DNA of 64,000 bases from Bradyrhizobium nitroreducens. Its GTDB lineage: Bacteria > Pseudomonadota > Alphaproteobacteria > Rhizobiales > Xanthobacteraceae. Positions within the stretch are counted from its first letter, which is position 1; each line of letters starts with the position of its first letter. Where the stretch lies: assembly GCF_002776695.1 (NCBI RefSeq), contig NZ_LFJC01000003.1:2328317-2392316 (forward strand), given 5' to 3'. The position numbers were made by a program, and so were the translations under genes. Below are positions 9,526-17,898 of this stretch, piece by piece. The notes beneath the pieces are model-generated. The model worked only from the letters and a program-made list of their open reading frames with translations. It made no database searches and was not told the DNA's origin.

Positions 9526-9552
9526 TGCAGTTTATATCGATTGTAAATTGCA
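9526..9552. promoter_or_regulatory. Inverted repeat resembling an Irr-binding iron control element (ICE)
   Basis: A 27-base inverted repeat has the form TGCA.TTTA.A-(5)-T.TAAA.TGCA; both outer TGCA and both inner TTTA/TAAA arms match. It lies in the gap between divergent hmuR and hemP. As recalled, rhizobial ICE motifs have TTTAGAA/TTCTAAA-like arms and bind Irr at hmuR of B. japonicum. The fit to that motif is partial but position and symmetry are right. Confidence 0.6.
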
Positions 9553-9627
9553 GCCGTTGGAATGCGCTTCGTGCCGCTTGTACAAACAAGCAGCACTCCA
9601 GGATTTCGAAAGCGCATCACACCTCAC

Positions 9628-9834
9628 ATGTCAGCAACGTCCGCAGACAACGACGGCGACGCCACAGGGACGGCAGGAAGCCCTTCCGCGACAACGAGAA
9701 CCCTCACCATGCGTGGCGGCCGGATCGACAGCCGCGAGCTGTTTTCGGTCGAACGCGAGATCATCATCGCGCATGGCGAGGACAGCTACCGGCTTCGCCT
9801 GACGTCGCAGAACAAGCTGATCCTGACGAAGTAA
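9628..9834 (+). CDS. hemP: Hemin uptake protein HemP/HmuP
   Basis: 68-residue HemP-family protein. The conserved core is at the C-terminus: GGRIDSRELFSVEREIIIAH then YRLRLTSQNKLILTK. In B. japonicum the homologue HmuP acts with Irr as a coactivator of heme-uptake genes. An ATG at 9628 fits the promoter position; a shorter protein from the ATG at 9709 would still hold the whole domain. It is the first gene of the plus-strand heme transport unit and is 6 bases before hmuT. Confidence 0.88.
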   Translation: MSATSADNDGDATGTAGSPSATTRTLTMRGGRIDSRELFSVEREIIIAHGEDSYRLRLTSQNKLILTK

Positions 9835-9840
9835 TCCGCA

Positions 9841-10794
9841 ATGACATTTTGTCGCATCCTCGCCAGTGTCCTGCTCTCCAGCGCAATGGCGCTCGCATCC
9901 GCCGCGCACGCCGCCGGCATCACCGTGCATGACGCGCGCAACCGCGAGATCATCGTGGCCGATGCCGCGCGCACGGTCTCGATCGGCGGCGCCATCACCG
10001 AGATCCTCTATGCGCTCGGGCTCGAGAGCCGGCTGGTCGGCGTCGACACCACCAGCCTTTATCCCGCGTCGGCGCTGCAGGACAAACCCAATGTCGGCTA
10101 CATGCGCCAGATCTCGGCCGAAGGCGTGCTGGGCCTCAATCCGACCCTGATCCTGGCGATCCAGGGCTCGGGGCCGCGCGAGACCATGGACATCCTGGAA
10201 ACGGCGAAAGTGCCGCTGGTGCTAGTGCCCGACACCTTCACCGAGGCCGGTCTGATCGAGAAGATAAAACTGGTCGGCCACGCCATGGGTGTCGACGCGC
10301 GCGCCGCGTGCCTGAGCGCCGCGGTCGGCGCCGATCTGGCGCAGCTCGGCGCCCTGCGCGCGAGGGTGACCAAGCCGGTGCGGGTGATGTTCGTGATGTC
10401 GCTGCAGAACGGGCGAGCACTGGTGGCCGGCCGCAAGACGGCGGCCGAGGAGATCATTCGGCTCGCTGGCGCCACCAACGCCATCGACGATTTCGACGGC
10501 TACAAGATCATCGGTGACGAAGCGATCGCGGCGGCAAAACCCGACGTCGCACTGTCGATCGAACGCGGCAAGGATTCGCTTCCGGCCGAGGCGATCTATG
10601 CCCATCCCGGCTTTGCGCTGACGCCGGTCGCGGCGAACAAAAGCTTCATCACCATGGACGGGCTCTATCTGCTTGGCTTCGGCCCCCGGACGGCGTCGGC
10701 CGCGCGCGATCTCTCGGCACGGCTCTATCCGGCATTGGCCGAGCGGAGCGATGGATTCGCGTCGGCGCTGCCGGCGGCGAATTGCCGGCAATGA
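9841..10794 (+). CDS. hmuT: Periplasmic heme-binding protein HmuT
   Basis: 317-residue class III solute-binding protein of the heme ABC importer. The signal peptide ends SAAHA. The family core starts VSIGGAITEILYALGLE, with GYMRQISAEGVLGLNPTLIL and a C-terminal LGFGPRTASAARDLSARLYP. It receives heme from HmuR and passes it to HmuUV. Its stop overlaps the hmuU start (ATGA). Confidence 0.93.
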   Translation: MTFCRILASVLLSSAMALASAAHAAGITVHDARNREIIVADAARTVSIGGAITEILYALGLESRLVGVDTTSLYPASALQDKPNVGYMRQISAEGVLGLNPTLILAIQGSGPRETMDILETAKVPLVLVPDTFTEAGLIEKIKLVGHAMGVDARAACLSAAVGADLAQLGALRARVTKPVRVMFVMSLQNGRALVAGRKTAAEEIIRLAGATNAIDDFDGYKIIGDEAIAAAKPDVALSIERGKDSLPAEAIYAHPGFALTPVAANKSFITMDGLYLLGFGPRTASAARDLSARLYPALAERSDGFASALPAANCRQ

Positions 10795-11882
10795 GCGTGG
10801 CGATCGGGACTGAGGCGCGCAGCCCGGATCGACGCGCCAGCACCAGACGACGGTCCGCATCGCTCATCATCCTTCTCCTGATTGCAGTGCTGGCGGTCAC
10901 CGCGATCGTCGCGCTGACCCTCGGCGCCGCCGGCATCCCCCTCTCGCGCCTGCCTGCCGCGCTCGGGCTGACGGGCGAAAGCACGGCCATGACGGCTCGC
11001 GACCAGCTCGTGCTGTGGTCGATCCGCGTCCCCCGGATCGCGGCAGCTGCGATGGTCGGCGGCCTGCTCGCTGCGGCCGGCGCGATCATGCAGGGACTGT
11101 TTCGCAACCCGCTCGCCGATCCCGCGCTGGTCGGCGTCTCCAGCGGAGGCGCGCTGGCGGCCGCGAGCACGATCGTGTTCACCGATTCACGCTTCGGCGA
11201 GACGCTTCGCTTCCTGCAGACCGAGCTCCTGCCGCTCGCGGCATTCGCCGGGTCGCTGGCAACGACCGCGATCCTCTACGGCATCTCCAGCCGATCGGGA
11301 CGGACCTCGATCGCGATCTTCCTGCTCGCCGGCGTCGCCATCACCGCCATCGCCAATGCCGGCATCGGGCTTCTGGTCTTCGTGGCCGACGACCGCCAGC
11401 TCCGCGACATCACATTCTGGATGCTGGGCTCGATGAGCGGCGTGACCTGGACCAAGGCCGCCGTGCTCGCCCCGGTTCTCCTCATCGGGCTCGTCGCCTG
11501 CACCTTCATCGCACGCGGTCTCGATCTCCTGGTGCTCGGGGAGGCCGACGCCTTCCACGGCGGCGTCGATGTCGAGCGTCTCAAGCGGATCTCGATCGTC
11601 ATGGTCTCCGCCATGACCGGCGTCGCGGTGTCGATCGGCGGCGTCATCGGCTTCGTCGGCATCGTGGTGCCGCATCTGCTCCGCCTCGTCATTGGACCTG
11701 CGCATCGGCTGCTGTTGCCGGCCTCGGTGCTATCAGGCGCGATCCTGATGGTCGGCGCCGATACGCTGGCGCGCACCATCGTGGCGCCTGCGGAAATGCC
11801 GATCGGCATCCTGACCGCGGCGGTCGGTGCGCCGGTTTTCCTCTTCATCCTGCTGCGGCAGCGCGGGCTCGCCTCGCTATGA
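10791..11882 (+). CDS. hmuU: Heme ABC transporter permease HmuU (FecCD family)
   Basis: About 363-residue inner-membrane permease with roughly ten hydrophobic helices. FecCD signatures are present: RVPRIAAAAMVGGLLAAAGA, QGLFRNPLADPALVGVSSGG and GFVGIVVPHLLRLVIGP. The ATG at 10791 overlaps the hmuT stop; a TTG nine bases earlier is less likely. The stop overlaps hmuV (ATGA), so T, U and V are coupled. Confidence 0.94.
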   Translation: MSVAIGTEARSPDRRASTRRRSASLIILLLIAVLAVTAIVALTLGAAGIPLSRLPAALGLTGESTAMTARDQLVLWSIRVPRIAAAAMVGGLLAAAGAIMQGLFRNPLADPALVGVSSGGALAAASTIVFTDSRFGETLRFLQTELLPLAAFAGSLATTAILYGISSRSGRTSIAIFLLAGVAITAIANAGIGLLVFVADDRQLRDITFWMLGSMSGVTWTKAAVLAPVLLIGLVACTFIARGLDLLVLGEADAFHGGVDVERLKRISIVMVSAMTGVAVSIGGVIGFVGIVVPHLLRLVIGPAHRLLLPASVLSGAILMVGADTLARTIVAPAEMPIGILTAAVGAPVFLFILLRQRGLASL

Positions 11883-12682
11883 GCATCGTGATCGAGGCGC
11901 GATCCTTAAGCAAACGCGCCGGACGCGCGACGCTGCTCGATAACGTCGGCCTGACGGTTGCGGCCGGCGAGATGGTTGCCGTCATCGGCCCGAACGGCGC
12001 CGGCAAATCGACGTTGCTGCGGCTGCTCTCCGGCGATCTGCGGCCGAACACAGGCAAGGTGCGACTGAGACAGCGCGATATCGCCAACTTCTCGCCGCGC
12101 GAGCTTGCCGCTCACCGCGCGATGCTGTCCCAGCACATCAGCGTCAGCTTCCCCTTCACCGTCGAGGAGATCGTGCAGATGGGCGCGGGCGAGCGCGGCG
12201 CGCATGAAACAGGCGTGCTCGTCGACGCGGCCCTGGAAGAGGTCGGCCTTGCGCATTTTCGCGAACGGCAGTTGCCGACGCTGTCCGGCGGCGAGCAGCA
12301 GCGCGCCCATTTCGCCCGCGTGCTGGTGCAGCTCGCCTGCGGCGAAGCCGAGCATGGGCCGGGGCTTCTGCTGCTGGACGAGCCGACCTCGAGCCTCGAT
12401 CTGCGCCACCAGATCGACCTGGTCGAAGCCGCGCGCCGCCGTGCGGCTGGCGGCACGGCCGTGATCGCGATCCTGCACGACCTCAATCTCGCCATCCGCT
12501 TTGCCGACCGGTTGGTCGTGCTGGCGGGCGGCAAGCTCACCGCCGACGGCCCGCGCGCGGACATCGTCACGCGCGAGACCATCCGCGACATTTTCGAGAT
12601 CGACGCGATGGTCCATCAGGCCGATGACGGCGTGCCTTACGTGCTGCCGCAGTCGATGCGGGCGATTGAGACTGGAATTTAG
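11879..12682 (+). CDS. hmuV: Heme ABC transporter ATP-binding protein HmuV
   Basis: 267-residue ATPase with Walker A (GPNGAGKST), signature (LSGGEQQRAHFARV), Walker B (LLLLDEPTSSLDL) and switch His (ILHDLN). It energises heme import through HmuU. The open frame extends far upstream in hmuU, but the ATG overlapping the hmuU stop is the natural start. Last gene of the unit; a palindromic repeat follows. Confidence 0.95.
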   Translation: MSIVIEARSLSKRAGRATLLDNVGLTVAAGEMVAVIGPNGAGKSTLLRLLSGDLRPNTGKVRLRQRDIANFSPRELAAHRAMLSQHISVSFPFTVEEIVQMGAGERGAHETGVLVDAALEEVGLAHFRERQLPTLSGGEQQRAHFARVLVQLACGEAEHGPGLLLLDEPTSSLDLRHQIDLVEAARRRAAGGTAVIAILHDLNLAIRFADRLVVLAGGKLTADGPRADIVTRETIRDIFEIDAMVHQADDGVPYVLPQSMRAIETGI

Positions 12683-12709
12683 CGGACACTGCTTCTGCAA
12701 TGGCGGTGC

Positions 12710-12820
12710 GCTCCCTCCCCCGCTTGCGGGGGAGGGCTGGGGAGAGGGTGTCTCGACAACGAAGATTCCCCCAGGGGAGAGCCCTCACCCCAACCCTCTC
12801 CCGCTCGCGGGAGAGGGGGC
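12710..12820. repeat. Palindromic repeat with two G/C hairpins, possible terminator
   Basis: Two perfect stem-loops (CCCTCCCCCGC/GCGGGGGAGGG and CCCTCTCCCGC/GCGGGAGAGGG) flank a central stretch. The flanks can also pair at long range (GGGCTGGGGAGAGGG with CCCTCACCCCAACCCTC). It lies between convergent hmuV and muiA, so it may end both transcripts. The form is that of dispersed Bradyrhizobium intergenic repeats. Confidence 0.65.
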
Positions 12821-12843
12821 GCACCTTGCGCGTGGCGGGCGCC

Positions 12844-14523
12844 CTACCCCGCCGGCACGATCACCATGCTCTTGTCCTTCGGCCAGCGAATGCGCCAGGC
12901 GAAGCTGATGTCCTTGACCTCGCCGGGTTTGGCGTCGAACGACCATTCCAGAACGCCGCGCTTGTCGCGGATGTTGCTCGCGGTCGGCGGCGTGGTCGCG
13001 GGCAGCATCTCGACGACGATGTCCTCGTTCTCGCTGACCGGAAGCTGATCCTCGATCGCGACCCTGATCGGGAAGTCGTGACCGTTGCGGATCGTGGTCT
13101 TGAAGGAACGCTCGTCGGTCTTCGACGTCGTCACGAGCAGGCCGGCCGAGCCTTCGTTGCGCTTGAGCACGGCGCGCTCGATCTTGATCTTGTCGTCGGC
13201 GCCGAAGCCGAGCCGCACGGTGTCGTCCTTGGCCGACGCCGAGATCTTGCCGCGGCCGACGAAGACGCCGTCGCGGTAGATCGCAACCTTGCCCGGCAGC
13301 AACGTCGTGTCGTCTGTCTGCTTGAAGCTGGCTTCGAGGAAGGCGGTCGGGTCCAGCACCGGCGCGGCGCGCACCGCGAGATCGGCCGGCACGGTCATGG
13401 CCGCGATGCGCATGCTCTTGGCGCCCTCCTGAGCGCCGAGGCTGACGCGGCCGGGGATCTTGAACGTCGCCTGGAAGCCGCCGATCTCGGCCACCGCCTG
13501 CTGCTCGTCGGCACGTTCGCGCGACTCGGCCGCTTCCGCCATCTTGGCCATGGCCGGCGACTGCGCCTGTCGTGTCATGGGTGCGGGCCGCGCCAGATCC
13601 GATGCCGTGCCGAGGGCCAGCGGCTTCGGCACCTGCGGATATTGCGCCACCAGCGAGCCCAGCTCCGGCGCGCTGCCGCCGCGGCCGATACGCACGGTGG
13701 AGACGCCGAGCGCGACGTTCGACCAGTCCTCGCCGGTCGATTGCGTGATCTCGGCACGGCGGACCAGCTCCAGCTGAGGCTTGCGGTCCTTGGCGCCGGT
13801 ATCGAGCCGGGCGTCGTAGAGCGGGACCCAGCGGGCGTTACGCACGGCATAGGTCACGCGCAGCGTCGCCTTGGTCGCGGCCGCCGAGGCGACGTCGATC
13901 CGCACCTCCAGCTTGCTCGGCGGCTTGGCCGAGCGTTCGGCCTCGAGCTGCGCGATCTGGCGGTCGAGCTCGCGCTGCTTTCGCGTAGCATCGCGGATCG
14001 CCGTGTCGGCCGTCGCGATCTCCTCGGCGACCGCCGCAAAGGCCGCGCGCCATTCGGTGATCGGCCGTGCCTCACCCTTGTCGCCGAGCCCGGCGGGAGA
14101 GGCTTCGGCGAAGTGCTGGGCGAAGCTGCGCCGGGCATTGGCGGAATCGATCGCACCTTGCAGATCGGCGCGCTGATCTCTTAGCGCTTCGATACGCTTG
14201 TCGAGCTCGGGCAGGTTGACGGGCGGCGCCGCCCGCGGCGGGCGGGCATCGATGGTGCCGATGGTGAGCTTGGCGCCCGCTTCGCCTTCGACGCGGAGGG
14301 AGGACGGATCGAGCGTGAGCGGAAAATCCTTGGCGACCAGCGTCGAGTCACCCGCGGCAAGGTCCAGCGCGATGACGCGGGTCACGGTGGCGCCGTCGGG
14401 ATAGACGGTGACGGTGTCGATCGCCGAATGGGCGTCCAATTCGGCCGCCCATGACGGCACCGCGAATGCCGTGGTCACCAGAACCAGGCTCGTGGTTGCC
14501 AAACATCTTGCGGTGATGCGCAT
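12844..14523 (-). CDS. Exported mucoidy-inhibitor MuiA-like protein (DUF4139/DUF4140)
   Basis: 559-residue exported protein of the MuiA family. The signal peptide ends SWAAE. A DUF4140-type N-domain (TVTVYPDGATVTRV, about residues 37-50) is followed by a coiled-coil stretch (LDKRIEALRDQRADLQ; later EIATADTAIRDATRKQRELD). The C-terminal DUF4139 part includes VTYAVRNARWVPLYDARLD and the final FAWRIRWPKDKSMVI. Family members are linked to envelope or exopolysaccharide phenotypes, but biochemical function is unknown. Confidence 0.85.
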   Translation of the reverse strand: MRITARCLATTSLVLVTTAFAVPSWAAELDAHSAIDTVTVYPDGATVTRVIALDLAAGDSTLVAKDFPLTLDPSSLRVEGEAGAKLTIGTIDARPPRAAPPVNLPELDKRIEALRDQRADLQGAIDSANARRSFAQHFAEASPAGLGDKGEARPITEWRAAFAAVAEEIATADTAIRDATRKQRELDRQIAQLEAERSAKPPSKLEVRIDVASAAATKATLRVTYAVRNARWVPLYDARLDTGAKDRKPQLELVRRAEITQSTGEDWSNVALGVSTVRIGRGGSAPELGSLVAQYPQVPKPLALGTASDLARPAPMTRQAQSPAMAKMAEAAESRERADEQQAVAEIGGFQATFKIPGRVSLGAQEGAKSMRIAAMTVPADLAVRAAPVLDPTAFLEASFKQTDDTTLLPGKVAIYRDGVFVGRGKISASAKDDTVRLGFGADDKIKIERAVLKRNEGSAGLLVTTSKTDERSFKTTIRNGHDFPIRVAIEDQLPVSENEDIVVEMLPATTPPTASNIRDKRGVLEWSFDAKPGEVKDISFAWRIRWPKDKSMVIVPAG

Positions 14524-14694
14524 GAAAGTCCCTCCTGCCGGTATCGCCGCGCCGCCAGCCGGACGCGCGCGATCAAATGCCTCGCCAACATGGTTGGACG
14601 CGGCAGGGAAGGAACCGGTTCGATTGGGGTTTCCGTGGGGCGTCGCCGCGGCGGCACCAAGGCCGCGGAACGCGTGGCGGTCCCGCGGCAGGCC

Positions 14695-15315
14695 TCACGC
14701 CTGGGTCGGCGAGCCCTGATCAAAGATGCGGCGAAGCAGATCGGTCACGTTGCGGGCGCCGGCCTTCTTCAGGACGCTCGCGCGGTAGCCCTCGACCGTC
14801 CGTGCGCTCAGATGCATGCGCCGGGCGATCTCCTTGTTGGTGAGGCCGGCGGCAAGATGCTCGAGCACGTCGCCCTCGCGTGCTGTCAGCGGCTCACAAC
14901 CGGGCAACCAGCCCTGCCGGCTCGCGCTTGGCTGCGCGGATTCATCGATGGCGGCATCGATCCGGCCGACGACGTCATGAGTACGGAACGGCTTTTCGAT
15001 GAAATCGGCCGCGCCGCTCTTGATGGCGTCGACCGCCATGGCGATGCTGCCATTCGCCGAGGTCACCAGCACCGGCGCCATGCAGTTTTCCTCACGCAAC
15101 CGCTTGAGCACGTCGAGGGCGGAGCGATCCGGCGGCATCTCCAGCAGCACGCAGGCCGGCATCCGCGCCTTCGCTTCCGAGAGGAGCGAGGCACTGTCGG
15201 CGAAGCAGATCACATCATAGGCGCTCTGTTGGAGCGCGGCGGAAAGTTGTTCGCGGGAGGCCGCGTCAGTCTCAATGACGAATACCTCACCCTTGGAAAG
15301 CGTGTTTCCCGGCAT
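14695..15315 (-). CDS. FixJ/NarL-type response regulator with Glu at the phospho-site
   Basis: 206-residue two-domain regulator. The N-terminal receiver fold has a T-like Ser (VTSANG) and the conserved Lys (FIEKPF). The C-terminal LuxR-type helix-turn-helix is complete (LTAREGDVLEHLAAGLTNKE). At the strand-3 phospho-acceptor position the sequence reads VLLEMPP, so Asp is replaced by Glu59. This often mimics the active state. No histidine kinase is adjacent. Minus strand; divergent from the AraC regulator. Confidence 0.88.
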   Translation of the reverse strand: MPGNTLSKGEVFVIETDAASREQLSAALQQSAYDVICFADSASLLSEAKARMPACVLLEMPPDRSALDVLKRLREENCMAPVLVTSANGSIAMAVDAIKSGAADFIEKPFRTHDVVGRIDAAIDESAQPSASRQGWLPGCEPLTAREGDVLEHLAAGLTNKEIARRMHLSARTVEGYRASVLKKAGARNVTDLLRRIFDQGSPTQA

Positions 15316-15456
15316 AATCCCGATCCAGCAATGTCTTGGTCAAATGATATGAGACGGCCGGGGGCCCCATCGCGCCCCGCCGTCGTGAGCACGGCATTCG
15401 CGCCAGTGCTTCGGTTTTCCTTATGTATGTTCCGCCGTGTTCCCGGATTTGACGGA

Positions 15457-15485
15457 TCGGGACAGAAACTTTACATTTCGGGACA
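15457..15485 (+). promoter_or_regulatory. Direct repeat TCGGGACA x2, 21 bp apart: probable AraC-type operator
   Basis: TCGGGACA occurs at 15457-15464 and 15478-15485, a 21-bp spacing (two helical turns), just 32 bases before the AraC-family gene. AraC regulators bind such same-face direct repeats, so autoregulation is inferred. A related half site, TGTTCCCGGA in reverse sense, lies a little upstream. Confidence 0.45.
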
Positions 15486-15516
15486 TCTGCGGGAATGGCT
15501 GGCAGGAACGGTTCGC

Positions 15517-16554
15517 ATGACCGACCTCATTCGCAGCGCAGGCTTGAGCTATTACCCGGAGGTCGCCCGGTCGGTGGGGCTCGACCCCAAGCAGATGATG
15601 CGCAAGGTCAGGTTGCCGCTGGCCTGTCTCGACAAGCCGGACACCCCCATCGCCGTCACTGGCCTGCGCCGCCTGCTCGAATTGTCGGCAGAGGCGTCCG
15701 GTGCCGAAGATTTCGGCCTGCGTCTTGCCGAGCGCGGCGGCCTGACCAATTTCGGCGCGGTTGGCCTGATCGTGCGCGAACAGGCGACAATCGGCGAAGC
15801 GATCGAGGCGTTCTCGCGCTTCATCCATATCCATCATGACGGCATGCGGCTGGACGTCACCCGCGGCAAGCAGACCGTGACCGTCACGCTGCATCTGCGC
15901 GGCCGGCATCCGAGCGCGCCGCGGCAGTCGATCGACATGGCGCTCGGCAGCGTCCACCGTATCATTCGATCGCTGTTCGGCAGCGATTGGCGCCCGCAGG
16001 AAGTCCATCTGCATTATCCGCCGCCGCGCGATCGCAAGCGCTACCGCGATTTCTTCGGTTGCCGCGTGACCTTCAATGCGGAGGACGATTCGATCCTGCT
16101 GTCGACACACGACATGGAGCGCCGGATTCCGAGCGCGCATCCGCTGATCGCGAGCTATCTGCGCAAGCGGATCGAGGCGATCGAGACCCGGCCGGCAAGT
16201 TGGGAAGGGAAGGTCGACGAGGTCGTGCGCCGCCTGCTCGCCGGCGGCGACTGCACGGTCGAGCGCGTCGCCGAGCATCTTGCCTGCACCCGCCGCACCA
16301 TCCACCGGCATCTGGCCGAAGCCGGCACCAGCTTCTCGGCCATCCTGGATGCGCAACGCGCCGATCTCGTGATCCAGTTGATCGACGACCCCGACCGGCC
16401 GCTGGCTGACATCGCGGTGCAGCTCGGCTTCTCCGCGCAGAGCGCCATGGCGCGCTGGTTCCGCGGCCGCTTCGGCTGCACCGTCAGCGATTGGCGCAAG
16501 GGCGTGCGGCCTTCCTCACCGCCGGCCGAAGCGCCGTCGGCGACCGCAGCCTGA
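15517..16554 (+). CDS. AraC-family transcriptional regulator (OruR/ArgR-like layout)
   Basis: 345-residue regulator. The N-terminal 'arabinose-binding-like' domain (LSYYPEVARSVGLDPKQMM, RLLELSAEASGAEDFGLRLA) is of the type found in OruR/VirS-like AraC proteins. The C-terminal AraC double HTH is complete (VERVAEHLACTRRTIHRHL and LADIAVQLGFSAQSAMARWF). The open frame reaches far upstream, but ATG 15517 begins the conserved domain; ATG 15427 is an alternative. Target genes unknown; convergent with nnrS. Confidence 0.88.
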   Translation: MTDLIRSAGLSYYPEVARSVGLDPKQMMRKVRLPLACLDKPDTPIAVTGLRRLLELSAEASGAEDFGLRLAERGGLTNFGAVGLIVREQATIGEAIEAFSRFIHIHHDGMRLDVTRGKQTVTVTLHLRGRHPSAPRQSIDMALGSVHRIIRSLFGSDWRPQEVHLHYPPPRDRKRYRDFFGCRVTFNAEDDSILLSTHDMERRIPSAHPLIASYLRKRIEAIETRPASWEGKVDEVVRRLLAGGDCTVERVAEHLACTRRTIHRHLAEAGTSFSAILDAQRADLVIQLIDDPDRPLADIAVQLGFSAQSAMARWFRGRFGCTVSDWRKGVRPSSPPAEAPSATAA

Positions 16555-16556
16555 CT

Positions 16557-17768
16557 TCAGCGCGCGGGAGCCGGCACGCCCATCGTGGCGAGGGCGCGCC
16601 GCCGGCTGCCGGCGAGCAGCGGGCCGAATGCGACGGCAAATCCGAGGAACGCGACGAGCCATCCGCAGGCGGCGATGTGCAGCAACACATCGCTCTGCGC
16701 GGGAAACGCCACGGCAGCGACGCGCGTCAGAGCCGCGATGATGACCGCGGCATAGATGGCCTGGATCGCCGGCGCAGCCGTCAACGCCTGCCCGGTATGG
16801 CCGAGGCTGGCGCGGGTCATCACCGCGAGCGTCATGGTTCCCGCCGCACCCGTCATCCAGGCGTGGATGCCGGCGCTCGGCGGCAGCGCTCCGAAAACTG
16901 CAAACGCGTGCAGGATGAAGCCGAACGGCACGAAGACGTAACCGACATGCAGGATCACCAGCAGCCGCTCGCGAAAGGTGCGGTCGCCGGCCCAGCGCGC
17001 AAGCCGTACCAGATGCAGCCCGCCGACCAGCGCCATCAGGACGCCGGTGACGGCATGCAGCGGTGCCACGACCCAGGCTATGAGCGCGAGCGCGCTGCAT
17101 CCGATCACGGCACCGTCGAAGCGGGCGAACGGCACCGGCAGACGGCCGGGATTGAGCTTGACCAGCCAGTTGCGGGTGAAGCTCGGGATGATGCGGCCGC
17201 CGATCAGCGCGATCAGCAGCACGACCACGCCGATGCCGACGCGGATGCTGACATCGGCCGCGCCGCGATAGTGCGCCTCGAGATGGAATGCGACGTTGCC
17301 GGCGAGCAGAACGGACACCAGCCCCACCACGGGCAGGTTGCGCCAATTGCCGCCCGCGATGATCTCGCGCGCCGCGGCGGCGACGACCAGCGCCAGGAAG
17401 GCGGCATCGACGAGAAGCGCGAACGCCCAGCCGGTATCGGCCGACAACGTCACGGCGGCACGCCCGGCAAGCCAGACCATCACCAGCGCCATCAGCGAGG
17501 TGCCCTGGATCGGCAGCCGGCCAGTCCAGTTCGGGATGGCCGTGAACAGAAACCCGGTGATGACAGCCGGCAGGAAGCCGTAGAGCATCTCGTGGACGTG
17601 CCAATCGCGCGGCGCGAATGCGGAACTCACGGACAATTCGCCATAGAATATCGGCAGCCAGGCCAGGATCGACAGCCCCGCCTGGATCGCAGCGAGCAGG
17701 AAAAACGGCCGAAAACTGTTCGCAAACAGCGGCCAGCCCTCATAATTGCGAGATCGGATGCCAGCCAT
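16557..17768 (-). CDS. nnrS: NnrS family membrane protein
   Basis: 403-residue polytopic membrane protein of the NnrS family, reported as a heme- and copper-containing protein involved in nitric-oxide metabolism or tolerance. About twelve hydrophobic helices are visible. Family landmarks are FRPFFLLAA, RDWHVHEMLYGFLPAVITGF, AIPNWTG and a late GHTGQAL. An FNR-type box lies 64 bases upstream of the start and is shared with the divergent regulator nnrR. Confidence 0.92.
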   Translation of the reverse strand: MAGIRSRNYEGWPLFANSFRPFFLLAAIQAGLSILAWLPIFYGELSVSSAFAPRDWHVHEMLYGFLPAVITGFLFTAIPNWTGRLPIQGTSLMALVMVWLAGRAAVTLSADTGWAFALLVDAAFLALVVAAAAREIIAGGNWRNLPVVGLVSVLLAGNVAFHLEAHYRGAADVSIRVGIGVVVLLIALIGGRIIPSFTRNWLVKLNPGRLPVPFARFDGAVIGCSALALIAWVVAPLHAVTGVLMALVGGLHLVRLARWAGDRTFRERLLVILHVGYVFVPFGFILHAFAVFGALPPSAGIHAWMTGAAGTMTLAVMTRASLGHTGQALTAAPAIQAIYAAVIIAALTRVAAVAFPAQSDVLLHIAACGWLVAFLGFAVAFGPLLAGSRRRALATMGVPAPAR

Positions 17769-17831
17769 GGGTTAACTCCAATAAGTTCAGACCGTCGTTT
17801 GTGGAAAAATACTGCCACCCGGCCGTCCCGT

Positions 17832-17847
17832 TTTGCGCTATCGCAAA
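17832..17847. promoter_or_regulatory. FNR/FixK/NnrR-type box in the nnrS-nnrR intergenic region
   Basis: TTTGCGCTATCGCAAA is a perfect 6-4-6 palindrome containing TTG-N8-CAA. It sits between divergent nnrS and nnrR. Crp/Fnr-family proteins such as FixK2 and NnrR use this site class; which one acts here cannot be told from the sequence. Confidence 0.75.
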
Positions 17848-17898
17848 CTGCGAGACGATTGCAGGTGCCATCACACTCCCAAGCGCCAAGGAGACAGA

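Noticed and set aside
12700..14184. 494-codon plus-strand open frame opposite the MuiA-like gene
   Set aside because: The product is Arg/Gly/His-rich without domain features, while the minus strand encodes a recognised family with signal peptide.
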